Assembly: GCA_007131895.1 (NCBI GenBank)
Contig: SLPR01000306.1
Span: 1 to 16,663, forward strand
Direction of reading: 5' to 3'
DNA length: 16,663 nucleotides
Origin: Bacteroidales bacterium
GTDB taxonomy: Bacteria > Bacteroidota > Bacteroidia > Bacteroidales > UBA7960
Made by a program: the position numbers and the translations under genes. The notes under the pieces were generated by a model that did not search any database, was not told where the DNA came from, and was given only the letters and a program-made list of their open reading frames with translations. This document shows, one piece after another, positions 6,466-14,816 of this stretch (position 1 is its first letter; the number at the start of each line of letters is the position of its first letter).

Positions 6466-8253
6466 TCAGATGCCTGCATCAAGCTCTTCGTAACGCTTCT
6501 TGATGAGCTCTTCATCAGGATCATGCACTACAAAAATCATCATAATTGCAGCAATAAACAAAGAAACACCTCCGAACACAAGCCCGAAAATGGGTTGTCC
6601 TTTGGCGACAATGCTGATAAAAGAACCCAGCACACTGGCCGCAAATATCTGGGGCATAACAATAAAAATGTTGAACAACCCCATATATGTGCCCATTTTA
6701 TGAGAGGGCAACGAGCCGGTAAGAATTGCATAAGGCATGGCAAGAATACTTGCCCAGGCGATACCTACACCTACCATAGACGCAATAAGCCATGTAGGAT
6801 TGGGCACCAGAAGTATGGAAATATATCCCAGGGCGCCACAGGTAAGTGACATGGCATGTGTGTACCTGCGATTGGTCCATTTGGCCAGGAAGGGAATCAG
6901 AAAAGCAAAAATTGCGGCAATACCATTGTAGATGGCAAAAGAGAATCCTACCCAGTTGGCGCCCCGGTTGTACTCCTGCTCAACACTGAGTAGTTTGTGC
7001 TCAACTTCAGCGGAAACAGCAAGCTCACTTTTAAAGCGTTGAAAAAATCTGACAACACGCATAGATACCACAACCTGGTCTTTCCCTTCGGCAAGTTGTT
7101 CTTTGTAAAACTCCAGATCGTTACCAATGGAAATGGCACGATCGCTAAATTCCTCATCGGCTGTGGCTAAATCAATTGATTCAACAGAGCTGATGAGGGC
7201 AGTAATTTTATCGCCTGACATTTTCATATCATAGTGATGACTTGTAATGCCAGGGGTAGCAAAGGTCCAGAGGGTAAAAAGGCCTACCCAGGAAAAAAAC
7301 TGCACAACGGCAAGCTGGCCCATGGTTTTGGGCATTCGATACAAGTCGTTGAGTACGATAACAAATCCATTGTCGGTTTGATTTCTTTTGATCAGATGAC
7401 CGCCAATAAACTGAATAATTCCGAAGATGATGAAACCAAAGGTAAGGATGTACAAATCGCTGCGAATGAAATCGTAGCGGTGTACAAGAAAAGTAAGTAC
7501 AATACCCAGCAGAATCCAGTACATGGAAGGGTTGCTGAAGCGGTGATATGGAAGAATTTCGCTGGATTTATGATCTTCTTTTACCCTTTCTGCTCCCTTC
7601 TCAAGCTCTTCAAACTCCCTGAGCTGCTCGGGAGTATATTCCCGGGTGCGGGTCACTGTCACAATAATAGCGACAAGAAAAACGATACCCCCAATAAGAA
7701 AAGAGATGGTAACGGAAGGTGGCACTTTGCCGTCAGGCGAAATATTGGCTACACTGAGAACGTTGGTAAGGAACCAGGGCAAGATAGAAGCTACCACAGA
7801 ACCGGTTCCGATAAAAAAGCTTTGCATGGCAAACCCCCTGTTTCTTTGTTCAGGTGGCAGCATGTCGCCTACAAAGGCTCTGAAAGGCTCCATACACATA
7901 TCAATGCTGGCGCCTAAAATCCAGAAAATACCGACGGCAATCCATAACAAAGGAGCTGTGGGTAGCAATATTAAGGCAACCGAAGCTCCAATGGCACCAA
8001 AGAGAAAAAATGGCCTCCGCCGGCCCAGTCGAGTCCAGGTGTTGTCACTCATATAACCCACAATGGGCTGAACAATCAATCCTGTTACGGGTGCTGCAAT
8101 CCAGAGTATGGGTATGGCCTCTACCTGTGCACCCAGGGTCTCAAAAATCCTACTTACATTAGCATTTTGCAGTGCAAACCCAAACTGAATTCCAAGAAAG
8201 CCGAAACTCATGTTCCAGATCTGCCAAAAGCTTAATCGTGGTCTGGTTCTCAT
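6466..8253 (-). CDS. MFS sugar transporter, SLC45-like (probable maltose/glucan oligosaccharide carrier)
   Basis: This is a 595-residue inner-membrane carrier of the major facilitator superfamily. The N-terminal SFWQIWNMSFGFLGIQFGF and motif A (SDNTWTRLGRRRP, 69-81) resemble the SLC45/GPH-like proton-sugar symporters seen in Bacteroidota. About twelve hydrophobic segments can be seen. A charged cytoplasmic loop (about 201-240, FEELEKGAERVKEDHKSS) joins the two halves. The loop after the seventh segment (about 341-428) is unusually long, roughly 90 mostly polar and helical residues, before the familiar YNRGANWVGFSFAIYNG. Being next to malQ and a PfkB kinase, it plausibly imports maltose or another disaccharide, but the substrate is inferred. 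The ATG at 8253 gives the family N-terminus; its upstream sequence is A-rich with no Shine-Dalgarno. Confidence 0.87.
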   Translation of the reverse strand: MRTRPRLSFWQIWNMSFGFLGIQFGFALQNANVSRIFETLGAQVEAIPILWIAAPVTGLIVQPIVGYMSDNTWTRLGRRRPFFLFGAIGASVALILLPTAPLLWIAVGIFWILGASIDMCMEPFRAFVGDMLPPEQRNRGFAMQSFFIGTGSVVASILPWFLTNVLSVANISPDGKVPPSVTISFLIGGIVFLVAIIVTVTRTREYTPEQLREFEELEKGAERVKEDHKSSEILPYHRFSNPSMYWILLGIVLTFLVHRYDFIRSDLYILTFGFIIFGIIQFIGGHLIKRNQTDNGFVIVLNDLYRMPKTMGQLAVVQFFSWVGLFTLWTFATPGITSHHYDMKMSGDKITALISSVESIDLATADEEFSDRAISIGNDLEFYKEQLAEGKDQVVVSMRVVRFFQRFKSELAVSAEVEHKLLSVEQEYNRGANWVGFSFAIYNGIAAIFAFLIPFLAKWTNRRYTHAMSLTCGALGYISILLVPNPTWLIASMVGVGIAWASILAMPYAILTGSLPSHKMGTYMGLFNIFIVMPQIFAASVLGSFISIVAKGQPIFGLVFGGVSLFIAAIMMIFVVHDPDEELIKKRYEELDAGI

Positions 8254-8631
8254 CCTTTTTTTTTAAAATTAATAAATCCTTTTTTTCCTGTGTCTGCATT
8301 ACCATGTTATAAAAATACCTGTCCACACCCTGTCCGGCATGAACATGAAACCAGTAGTTGTAATTTTGAATTGGTAAAGCAAGACCCCTGTGTAAAAGCA
8401 AGTAACACTCTTTTTTTTACAACAAGCCGTTAAAATTACATGAATTTTTTGGGTTACAGAAACCAAGGCAAAAATTTTGAAGATTTTTTCAACAAAAACC
8501 TCCGAAAATTATTTTTCTGTTTAATGTGGGATGCAAACTTTTCTGCTAATGGAATTGCGCACTATGGCCTGTAAACATGCGGATTTAAGACAGAACCCGG
8601 CATTTCCTGTAAAAAGCAATAGTAAAAACGA
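8254..8631. other. 378-base non-coding gap
   Basis: This gap separates the Omp85-like gene (minus, ending at 8632) from the transporter start (minus, 8253). It is A/T-rich with long T-runs on the plus strand (about 8256-8264, 8280-8287, 8411-8418), which become A-rich leader sequence for the transporter mRNA. A weak minus-strand resemblance to the -7 box (TACTTGC at 8404-8398) is the only promoter-like element. I see no clear terminator for the Omp85-like gene, no credible ORF and no RNA gene. Confidence 0.5.
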
Positions 8632-10110
8632 CTATATAGGAGCAATCAGGTGGAGATGAAACCCCATGTCACCCTGGCGGGTTACAGAAAACTCGGTGCG
8701 AAACACCTTGTCATAATAGGTAACCAAATCCAGCCCTATCCCTGCACCTGCCAAAAAATTATTGGAATAGGGGTTGCCCTTGAAAAACAGGTTGTCATGA
8801 ACATACCCCACATCGGCAAAAAAGTTTACGTACAGAGCATAATGAATAAGGGAGAATTTTTCATTGCCAATGAATCCAATCCTGCCTACCCGGTTGGGAA
8901 CCAAAGCATACTTAAAGTTTGATTTCAGCACGGCAAAATGCTGGCCATCAATAACAAAGTTTTCATATCCTCTTACAATATCCCCTTTGAAGCCCAGCCC
9001 CTGTTGCAGATAATACGGCTGAAAGTTTCCGAAAGACATTTTTGCATTGATTCCGGAGGCGAAAAACCACCTGGGGTCAAGCTGCCAGAATCTCCGCAAA
9101 GAGGTTTCTGCTGTAGTCATATCCATTTCCTCGTTGCGCAGTATCCCCAGCCCCTGTCTTCTGACCCGGATGTCGAAATAGTGCCCTCTCAAAGGGTAGG
9201 CTCTGATATCGCGGTGATCGTGTTTAAACTCGTACCCTAAACTCAGGAAAGGGGACCGGGTGTTGGAGCCTGGCGAGAAAAGCGGGTTGAGCACCAGAAG
9301 GGAGTCTGCAAACCGGTACAGGTTATAGTCTATGTGAAAGGTGTGAGAATCATGAATCCCCTGCCGGTAAAATATTCTTGTGTTGACATAAAAATGCCTG
9401 AGTGCCCAGGAATCATCTTCGGCATAAAAAAGCTGAATATTATCCTGGGTCATGTATTCAAGCTCATTTCGTCTGTTAAGCCCTACATGAAAACCAATCC
9501 CCAGTTTTTGCGCTGCATTCAGATAAGGAATGGTATAGCCGATGCTGTAATTCTGCCGGTAACCTGCCCTGGCGAGAATACTGACTCTTTCCATTCGTCC
9601 GCGGAAATTTTCTTTTACAATATAAACCCCGTAGTTTGTGCGGTGGAAAGAGGGGCTCATTATCCAGTCATTGAGGTTTCTTTCTGCAACCTCAAAAATC
9701 GGGAAAGGCCATATATACCAGCGTTCAACAAAGGTAAACCTCACATTGGCCATTGGTACCATCTCATTTAACAACAGGGAAACATCCACGAAGTTAAACA
9801 AAGAAGTGTTCAACAGGTTTTCGCGGCTTTGCTCCAGCAACCGGCCCAGGTCATTGCGATGCAGGGTATCCCCGGGAGCAAAAAGCAATTCGCGCTGCAA
9901 AATATGTTGTCGGGTAGCATCATTGCCTTCAAATTCAACATTCTGGATTATAATGTAATCGGAAGAAATCAGTTCCTGGGGTAAAGGTGCTTTGAAATCA
10001 ACCGGCACATAACTGGATGGGTACAGCACGGCTAGCTGCTCTTGAGCAGTAAGGGTGGTAATCCAGCCCCAGAACAGAAAAAGTAAAACCGTCGGGTAAA
10101 GTGTACGCAT
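8632..10110 (-). CDS. BamA/TamA (Omp85) family outer-membrane protein with one POTRA domain
   Basis: Omp85 proteins form 16-stranded outer-membrane barrels that insert or translocate other proteins or lipids. Residues 1-22 form a signal peptide ending in TTLTAQ. One POTRA-like domain spans about 54-130 (IIIQNVEFEGNDATRQHIL, then a helix and FNFVDVSLL). The rest, about 150-492, consists of alternating amphipathic strands. VRGYE at 379-383 matches the conserved (V/I)RG(Y/F) motif of the barrel's inward loop L6. BamA proper has about 780 or more residues and five POTRAs, so this is a short paralogue rather than the essential BamA. The gene starts 17 bases after the CBS-protein gene and is likely co-transcribed with it. 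The C-terminus ends in Pro-Ile rather than the classical Phe. Its specific cargo is unknown. Confidence 0.82.
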   Translation of the reverse strand: MRTLYPTVLLFLFWGWITTLTAQEQLAVLYPSSYVPVDFKAPLPQELISSDYIIIQNVEFEGNDATRQHILQRELLFAPGDTLHRNDLGRLLEQSRENLLNTSLFNFVDVSLLLNEMVPMANVRFTFVERWYIWPFPIFEVAERNLNDWIMSPSFHRTNYGVYIVKENFRGRMERVSILARAGYRQNYSIGYTIPYLNAAQKLGIGFHVGLNRRNELEYMTQDNIQLFYAEDDSWALRHFYVNTRIFYRQGIHDSHTFHIDYNLYRFADSLLVLNPLFSPGSNTRSPFLSLGYEFKHDHRDIRAYPLRGHYFDIRVRRQGLGILRNEEMDMTTAETSLRRFWQLDPRWFFASGINAKMSFGNFQPYYLQQGLGFKGDIVRGYENFVIDGQHFAVLKSNFKYALVPNRVGRIGFIGNEKFSLIHYALYVNFFADVGYVHDNLFFKGNPYSNNFLAGAGIGLDLVTYYDKVFRTEFSVTRQGDMGFHLHLIAPI

Positions 10111-10127
10111 TAAATAAGCCTTTGTTT

Positions 10128-10793
10128 TTAAATGTTCAGGTAATTCATCAATGCCCCATACCTCTCCTTCAACAAATCGTCATAATTATTCTCATCGGAG
10201 AATGATGCGATAATTTGATATTCAAACCGGTTGAAAGTCTGGATCACAGATGATACGTCAATTTTATTTAATTTAAGTGATACATCGATTTTAGTGCTTT
10301 CTGCAAAAGTACGGGTGCAGCAACTAAGAATCTTTGCATCGTTTGACTCTACCAGTCGTGCAATTTCGTGCAGCGAATAATCAACCACATTCATCTGAAG
10401 CACAATAATGCCTCCCGGTTGACCCAAAGAACCTGATTCAACCAACTCCTCCAGCAAACGGGATTGGGTTATGCATCCCAGGTAATCTTCATTAAAATCC
10501 AACACCGGAATCAGAGAAAGCTTCATGGTACATACCACCCGCACCACATCAAACAAATGCTGATTGTATAGCACATACGGACGGCTAAGAGAAAGCTGGT
10601 AGTTGCCAAGTGGCTCTTCAAAATCATTCATATCATAAATGTCTTTTTCAGAAACCAGCCCCAAAAAAGCCTCATTGTTAACAATGGGTAAATGGGTAAC
10701 CCGCAATTCCTCCATCCAGTTCAATGCATTACTCCCTTTATCAGAGGTACGCAGTGGCAGAATTATATCGTTAATAAGTTCATTAGCCAGCAT
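10128..10793 (-). CDS. CBS-pair and ACT-like domain protein
   Basis: This is a cytosolic 221-residue protein with two CBS motifs at about 8-55 (LPIVNNEAFLGLVSEKDIYD) and 68-118 (IPVLDFNEDYLGCITQSRLLEEL), which usually bind adenine nucleotides. It ends in an ACT-like segment at about 126-200 (GGIIVLQMNVVDYSLHEIARLVESN). AcuB-like proteins with this plan are common in Bacteroidota, and their role is poorly defined; energy or nucleotide sensing is the general expectation. It is divergent from pdxJ (174 bases apart) and directly upstream of the Omp85-like gene. From memory, a NAD kinase gene often sits beside these genes in the phylum, and none is present here. A near-match promoter box (10838-10845) lies 45 bases upstream. 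Confidence 0.82.
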   Translation of the reverse strand: MLANELINDIILPLRTSDKGSNALNWMEELRVTHLPIVNNEAFLGLVSEKDIYDMNDFEEPLGNYQLSLSRPYVLYNQHLFDVVRVVCTMKLSLIPVLDFNEDYLGCITQSRLLEELVESGSLGQPGGIIVLQMNVVDYSLHEIARLVESNDAKILSCCTRTFAESTKIDVSLKLNKIDVSSVIQTFNRFEYQIIASFSDENNYDDLLKERYGALMNYLNI

Positions 10794-10837
10794 AGCATTG
10801 TTATTAGTCCATAAAATTAGTCATTTAGTTGAAATTG

Positions 10838-10845
10838 CAGAAGTA
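10838..10845 (-). promoter_or_regulatory. Near-match -7 box for the CBS-protein gene
   Basis: The minus strand reads TACTTCTG, seven of eight positions of TAnnTTTG if n positions are counted as matching, followed by C. It is 45 bases before the start codon at 10793. No good -33 TTTG is seen upstream. It would lie back to back with the pdxJ box about 100 bases away. Confidence 0.35.
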
Positions 10846-10943
10846 AAAATCAATCTTTTTGTAAAAATTATTCTTTAATATAACCCTGAAATGAACCTGA
10901 AAATTGTATTCTTTGTTTTACAGCAATTATATTTAATGTTTTA

Positions 10944-10951
10944 TAGCTTTG
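10944..10951 (+). promoter_or_regulatory. -7 promoter box of pdxJ (TAGCTTTG)
   Basis: This is an exact TAnnTTTG match, 16 bases before the pdxJ ATG, implying a very short leader of under ten bases. A TTTG at 10912-10915 is 28 bases upstream, longer than the usual 19-21 spacing, so the -33 element is uncertain. Confidence 0.5.
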
Positions 10952-10967
10952 CAGTAAAAATAATGTC

Positions 10968-11684
10968 ATGATTCGTTTAAGTGTAAATGTAAACAAAATA
11001 GCAACCATACGCAATGCACGCGGAGGAAATATTCCTGACGTGGTAAAGACAGCATTGGATTGCGAAAGGTTTGGCGCCCAGGGTATAACTGTCCACCCCC
11101 GTCCCGACGAACGTCATATCAGGCGTAAGGATGTATTCGATCTCAAACCTTTATTAACCACCGAGTTCAACATCGAAGGATATCCAACCCGGAAATTTAT
11201 CAACATGGTAACGGAGGTAAAACCTGCCCAGGTAACACTGGTTCCTGATCCTCCCAATGCGCTTACCTCCAATGCCGGATGGGATACCATAAAACACCTT
11301 GACTTCCTCAAAGAAGTTATTGCTGAATTCCATGCCAAAGAAATCCGTACTTCCATTTTCATCGGCACCGGGCCGGACTTGATTTTCAAAGCTGCTGAAA
11401 CGGGAACCGACAGGGTGGAACTTTATACTGAACCTTACGCCACCGATTTTCCCCATGATAAGGGGAAAGCTATTGCCCCCTTCATAAAGGCCGCCGAGGC
11501 AGCAAGGGAGGCAGGCTTAGGACTGAATGCCGGCCATGACCTCAACCTTGACAACCTGAGTTATTTTGCGCAAAATATACCCGGGTTGCTGGAGGTTTCC
11601 ATTGGCCATGCGCTGATTTCCGATGCACTATACTATGGACTGGAAAACACCATTCAGATGTATCTGCGTCAGTTAAAGGTTTAG
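10968..11684 (+). CDS. pdxJ: Pyridoxine 5'-phosphate synthase
   Basis: This enzyme condenses 3-amino-2-oxopropyl phosphate with 1-deoxy-D-xylulose 5-phosphate to form pyridoxine 5'-phosphate, the last ring-forming step of the DXP-dependent vitamin B6 route. It is a cytosolic TIM barrel of 238 residues, the usual length. The start SVNVNKIATIRNARGG corresponds to the VNIDHVATLRQARG region of the enterobacterial enzyme and is of Bacteroidota type. Catalytic positions are present: His43 in TVHPRPDERH, Glu70 in NIEGYP and His190 in NAGHDLN. The closing SIGHALISDAL carries the phosphate-binding GHA. It is divergent from the CBS-protein gene and 119 bases upstream of the alpha/beta hydrolase. Other B6 genes (pdxA, pdxB) are not in the window. 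Confidence 0.96.
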   Translation: MIRLSVNVNKIATIRNARGGNIPDVVKTALDCERFGAQGITVHPRPDERHIRRKDVFDLKPLLTTEFNIEGYPTRKFINMVTEVKPAQVTLVPDPPNALTSNAGWDTIKHLDFLKEVIAEFHAKEIRTSIFIGTGPDLIFKAAETGTDRVELYTEPYATDFPHDKGKAIAPFIKAAEAAREAGLGLNAGHDLNLDNLSYFAQNIPGLLEVSIGHALISDALYYGLENTIQMYLRQLKV

Positions 11685-11803
11685 GTTGCTGCCAACCGGA
11701 CTCATCTCAGCAATCACAACATTAATAAAGACACCCTGGAACCCTTTGATTCTGGTACGGAAACATTTTCTCGGTTTCCCGGTTGTCATCTGTAAAATTG
11801 ACC

Positions 11804-12568
11804 ATGGAACTATATCATCAGCATTATGGAGAAGGCCGCCCTATGATTATCCTGCATGGGCTCTTTGGCATGTCGGACAATTGGGTGAGTCTTGCCCGCA
11901 GGTTTGCCGATCATTATTCGGTGCATGTGATAGACCTGCGCAATCATGGGCGCTCGGGCTGGCACGATGTGTTTAATTATGAGGCCATGGTAGACGACCT
12001 AATGGAGTTTATGGACACCCACCAGATGAACTCTGCCATTCTGCTGGGCCACAGCATGGGAGGAAAAATTGCCATGCAATTTGCCCTGCACTATCCGGAA
12101 AATACAGAAAAACTAATCGTGGCCGACATCAGCGCTGATGCATACAACCATAAGCACGATGCCTTTATTGATGCAATGCTTTCCATTGACCTGGAAAAAT
12201 TCACCAAACGGTCAGAGGTTAGCAATGAGCTGAAAGAATTAATTGACAACCAGCGCATCAGGCAGTTTCTCATGAAAAACCTGCATTGGAAAGATCGCTC
12301 AAAATTAGGCTGGAAAGCCAACCTGGAAGTTATTCATGAAAACCTGCCGGAAATATTCCGTGCCATAGACTCTCCCGTTCCCTATGACAAACCGTCCCTC
12401 TTTCTCAGAGGCGGAGAAAGCCTTTACATCCGGCAAAAACACATCCCCCGAATCAAAAAGCTTTTCCCCCATGCAAGGATTCAAACCATAGAAGGCGCTT
12501 CTCACTGGCTTCATGCAGAAAAACCTGATGAGTTTTACGACCTGGTGATGCAATTTTTGCAATCCTGA
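11804..12568 (+). CDS. Alpha/beta-fold hydrolase, YbfF-like esterase
   Basis: This is a cytosolic serine hydrolase of 254 residues, matching the YbfF-type esterase length. The oxyanion-hole motif ILHGLFGMSDNW (16-27) and IDLRNHGRS (43-51) are typical. The nucleophile elbow GHSMGG places Ser84, and ASHWLHAEKP supplies His234. The acid is probably Asp108 in VADIS by analogy to YbfF, though I am less sure of it. I chose the ATG at 11804 because the family begins with a short M(K/E)L-x(n)-G sequence; an in-frame TTG at 11783 would add seven residues. The substrate is unknown; YbfF-like enzymes hydrolyse short acyl esters and acyl-CoAs in vitro. It lies between pdxJ and the S9 peptidase on the same strand, with gaps over 100 bases on both sides. 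Confidence 0.88.
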   Translation: MELYHQHYGEGRPMIILHGLFGMSDNWVSLARRFADHYSVHVIDLRNHGRSGWHDVFNYEAMVDDLMEFMDTHQMNSAILLGHSMGGKIAMQFALHYPENTEKLIVADISADAYNHKHDAFIDAMLSIDLEKFTKRSEVSNELKELIDNQRIRQFLMKNLHWKDRSKLGWKANLEVIHENLPEIFRAIDSPVPYDKPSLFLRGGESLYIRQKHIPRIKKLFPHARIQTIEGASHWLHAEKPDEFYDLVMQFLQS

Positions 12569-12611
12569 GGGAATTTCGCCCTTCTCTTAAAAAAAAACAA
12601 AAACGAACCCC

Positions 12612-12655
12612 CTGTTTGCAAATAAGGAGGCATTAGATTTTCTTTGCTGTTTGCA
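12612..12655 (+). repeat. Two direct copies of CTGTTTGCA upstream of the S9 peptidase
   Basis: CTGTTTGCA occurs at 12612-12620 and again at 12647-12655, 35 bases apart, in the 165-base gap before the peptidase gene. The second copy supplies the TTTG that could be the -33 element of the peptidase promoter. Two identical 9-mers in so short a gap may be regulator half-sites or chance. Confidence 0.35.
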
Positions 12656-12683
12656 TCAGGGAAACCATCGTCATGCTATCTTG
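12650..12683 (+). promoter_or_regulatory. Candidate promoter of the S9 peptidase gene
   Basis: TTTG (12650-12653) and TATCTTG (12677-12683) are 23 bases apart. The second resembles TAnnTTTG with one T missing, and the spacing is a little long, so the match is imperfect. Transcription would begin about 45 bases before the ATG at 12734. Confidence 0.35.
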
Positions 12684-12733
12684 CACACAAATAACATCTC
12701 ACCCATATATCTACATCCTTAAACTCGACAAAC

Positions 12734-14770
12734 ATGAACAAACTAAAAATTCTATCTTTTGCGGTTATCTTTTTTCTCGCCCACTGGGCTACAGCTCAAA
12801 ACGGGAGTGAAATAATTACTGCAGAAAACATGTGGGAAATGGAGCGCGTTGGTGCTTTCGATGTTTCCCCTGACGGGAAGCTGGCGGTTTTCCCGGTAAC
12901 TGAATACGACATCAAAGCCAATACATCAACTTCCGACCTGTACCTGCTCAACATAGAAGAAGGCACTACACGTCAGCTTACATTTTCTGGCAGGGAAGGT
13001 TCTCCGGTTTGGAGCCCAGACGGAAAAAAAATAGCTTTTGTTTCACGCCGCCATAGTGGCCCCGGGCAAATTTACATCCTTGACCTCAGTGGTGGTGAAG
13101 CAAAAAAACTCACCGACCTTCCAGTGGGAGTTTTCTCCATCAAATGGTTCCCCACGGGCGATCGCATTGCTTTTGGCGCCAATATTCTTCCCGAATACGA
13201 CGGAGATTTTGACAAGCTGAAAAAGCTTATGGATGAAAAAAAAGACAGCAAGGTTACTGCCAAAGCAACAGAAAACACCATGTACCGTTTCTGGGATCGA
13301 TGGCTCACCGACGGCTACTTCCCAAGACTCTTCTCTGTTGAAGTATCATCAGGGGATGTAAAAGACCTTATGCCCAATACTGTCAACTATTTCAATATGA
13401 TGGGCGGGGTTTCCTACGACATTTCACCCGACGGAACCCAGATTGCGGTGAGCATGAACAGCACAGAGCCCCCATTTGACAACCTGAACTACGACATTTA
13501 CCTGCTTGCTACCGATGGGAGCGGCATACTGGAAAACATTACACCTGACAACCTGGCCAACGATTTGGCGCCCGTTTACAGCCCCGACGGGGAGTTTATC
13601 CTTTACGGCCAGCAAAACATTTATCATTTTTATGCAGACAGAGTAGAAATGGTAAAATACAACCGCAACGATTTTACATATACCCACCTTACAACAGACA
13701 TTGACCTCTCCTGTTCGGGCTGGAAGTGGTCCCGTGACGGGAAAACCATCTACTTCCATGCCGAGCATATTGCCCGCAATGCCATATTCAGCATTCCTTC
13801 CAAAGGAGGAGAGCATACTTTGATTTACGGTGAGGGCACCAATGGTAATGTGAGTGTAGCCGGCAGTCGTGGCAGAGATCTTCTCTTTACCCATCACAGC
13901 CTTGACATGCCTGCAGAAATCTTCCGCATCGACAACCGGGGACGAAACTTAACCCAGCTCACGCATTTCAATAAAGAAAGACTGGAGGAACTGAATTTCG
14001 GACGTGTAGAAGACGTCACTTTCAAAGGGGCCAATGATGCAGATGTGCAGATGTTTATTGTTTATCCTCCTGACTTTGACCCCAACAAAAAGTATCCTCT
14101 GGTACTGATGATTCATGGTGGCCCTCACGGAGTTTTCGGCAATAACTGGCATTACCGCTGGAATGCACACCTTTTTGCTGCACCGGGATATGTGGTCGCT
14201 TTGCCCAACTTTCACGGTTCTACCAGCTTTGGACAGGACTTTACCATCTCTATTCATGGCGAGCACGCCAATCAGCCTTTTGAAGATATCATGAAAGGTA
14301 CTGACTTCATGATAGAACGGGGCTATATTGATGAAACGAAAATGGCTGCTACCGGTGGCAGTTACGGTGGCTACATGGTAAGCTGGATTGCCGGACATAC
14401 CGATCGCTATGCAGCTCTTGTCAACCATGCCGGAGTATACGACCTGCACCTGCAGTTTGCTTCAGATTATGCCGGAAACCGAGGATATCAATACGGTGGC
14501 ACACCCTGGGAGAATTTTGACCAGCTCAATGCACAAAACCCTTCACAGTTTGCTCACAACTTCAAAACCCCCATGCTGGTTATTCATGGCGAACTCGACT
14601 ACAGGGTTCCCGTAGCTCATGGTTTCCTGGTATACGGCATCTACAAATCCATGGGTCTTGAAGCACGTTTGGTGTATTACCCCGATGAAAACCACTGGAT
14701 ACTGACTCCGCAAAACTCCATTTACTGGTATGAGGAGCTTCACAACTGGTTTGAAAGATTCCTGAAATAG
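12734..14770 (+). CDS. Secreted S9-family prolyl oligopeptidase (acylaminoacyl-peptidase/DPP-like)
   Basis: This exported serine peptidase has 678 residues. A signal peptide covers about 1-22 (hydrophobic SFAVIFFLAHWATA, then Gln). A beta-propeller with recurrent SPDGK-type WD40-like blades spans about 35-420 (45, 94, 231, 283 and a variant near 334). The alpha/beta-hydrolase catalytic domain spans about 430-678. The triad is visible: Ser543 in GGSYGGYM, Asp622 in HGELDYRVP and His654 in DENHW; HGGPHG at 461-466 provides the oxyanion region. Such enzymes cleave short peptides, often after proline or from blocked N-termini, and in Bacteroidota usually act in the periplasm. The ATG at 12734 gives a proper signal peptide. 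A strong terminator follows at 14817-14851. Subfamily (S9B or S9C) cannot be settled from sequence alone. Confidence 0.93.
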   Translation: MNKLKILSFAVIFFLAHWATAQNGSEIITAENMWEMERVGAFDVSPDGKLAVFPVTEYDIKANTSTSDLYLLNIEEGTTRQLTFSGREGSPVWSPDGKKIAFVSRRHSGPGQIYILDLSGGEAKKLTDLPVGVFSIKWFPTGDRIAFGANILPEYDGDFDKLKKLMDEKKDSKVTAKATENTMYRFWDRWLTDGYFPRLFSVEVSSGDVKDLMPNTVNYFNMMGGVSYDISPDGTQIAVSMNSTEPPFDNLNYDIYLLATDGSGILENITPDNLANDLAPVYSPDGEFILYGQQNIYHFYADRVEMVKYNRNDFTYTHLTTDIDLSCSGWKWSRDGKTIYFHAEHIARNAIFSIPSKGGEHTLIYGEGTNGNVSVAGSRGRDLLFTHHSLDMPAEIFRIDNRGRNLTQLTHFNKERLEELNFGRVEDVTFKGANDADVQMFIVYPPDFDPNKKYPLVLMIHGGPHGVFGNNWHYRWNAHLFAAPGYVVALPNFHGSTSFGQDFTISIHGEHANQPFEDIMKGTDFMIERGYIDETKMAATGGSYGGYMVSWIAGHTDRYAALVNHAGVYDLHLQFASDYAGNRGYQYGGTPWENFDQLNAQNPSQFAHNFKTPMLVIHGELDYRVPVAHGFLVYGIYKSMGLEARLVYYPDENHWILTPQNSIYWYEELHNWFERFLK

Positions 14771-14816
14771 ACCCCTTCGGAAAGTTTGCAAACGCAGTGT
14801 TTTCTTTAACCATAGC

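Noticed and set aside
7234..8056. Long plus-strand frames opposite the MFS gene
   Set aside because: They are antisense shadows of the transporter with no recognisable protein features.
8159..8401. 80-codon minus-strand frame upstream of and overlapping the transporter start
   Set aside because: It overlaps the transporter N-terminus in another frame, with low-complexity Lys/Glu content and no family resemblance.
11783..11803. TTG start for the YbfF-like hydrolase
   Set aside because: The in-frame ATG seven codons later gives the standard family length and N-terminus.
13424..14449. Minus-strand frames of 157 and 166 codons within the S9 peptidase gene
   Set aside because: They overlap a complete peptidase reading frame with an intact triad and have no coding character of their own.
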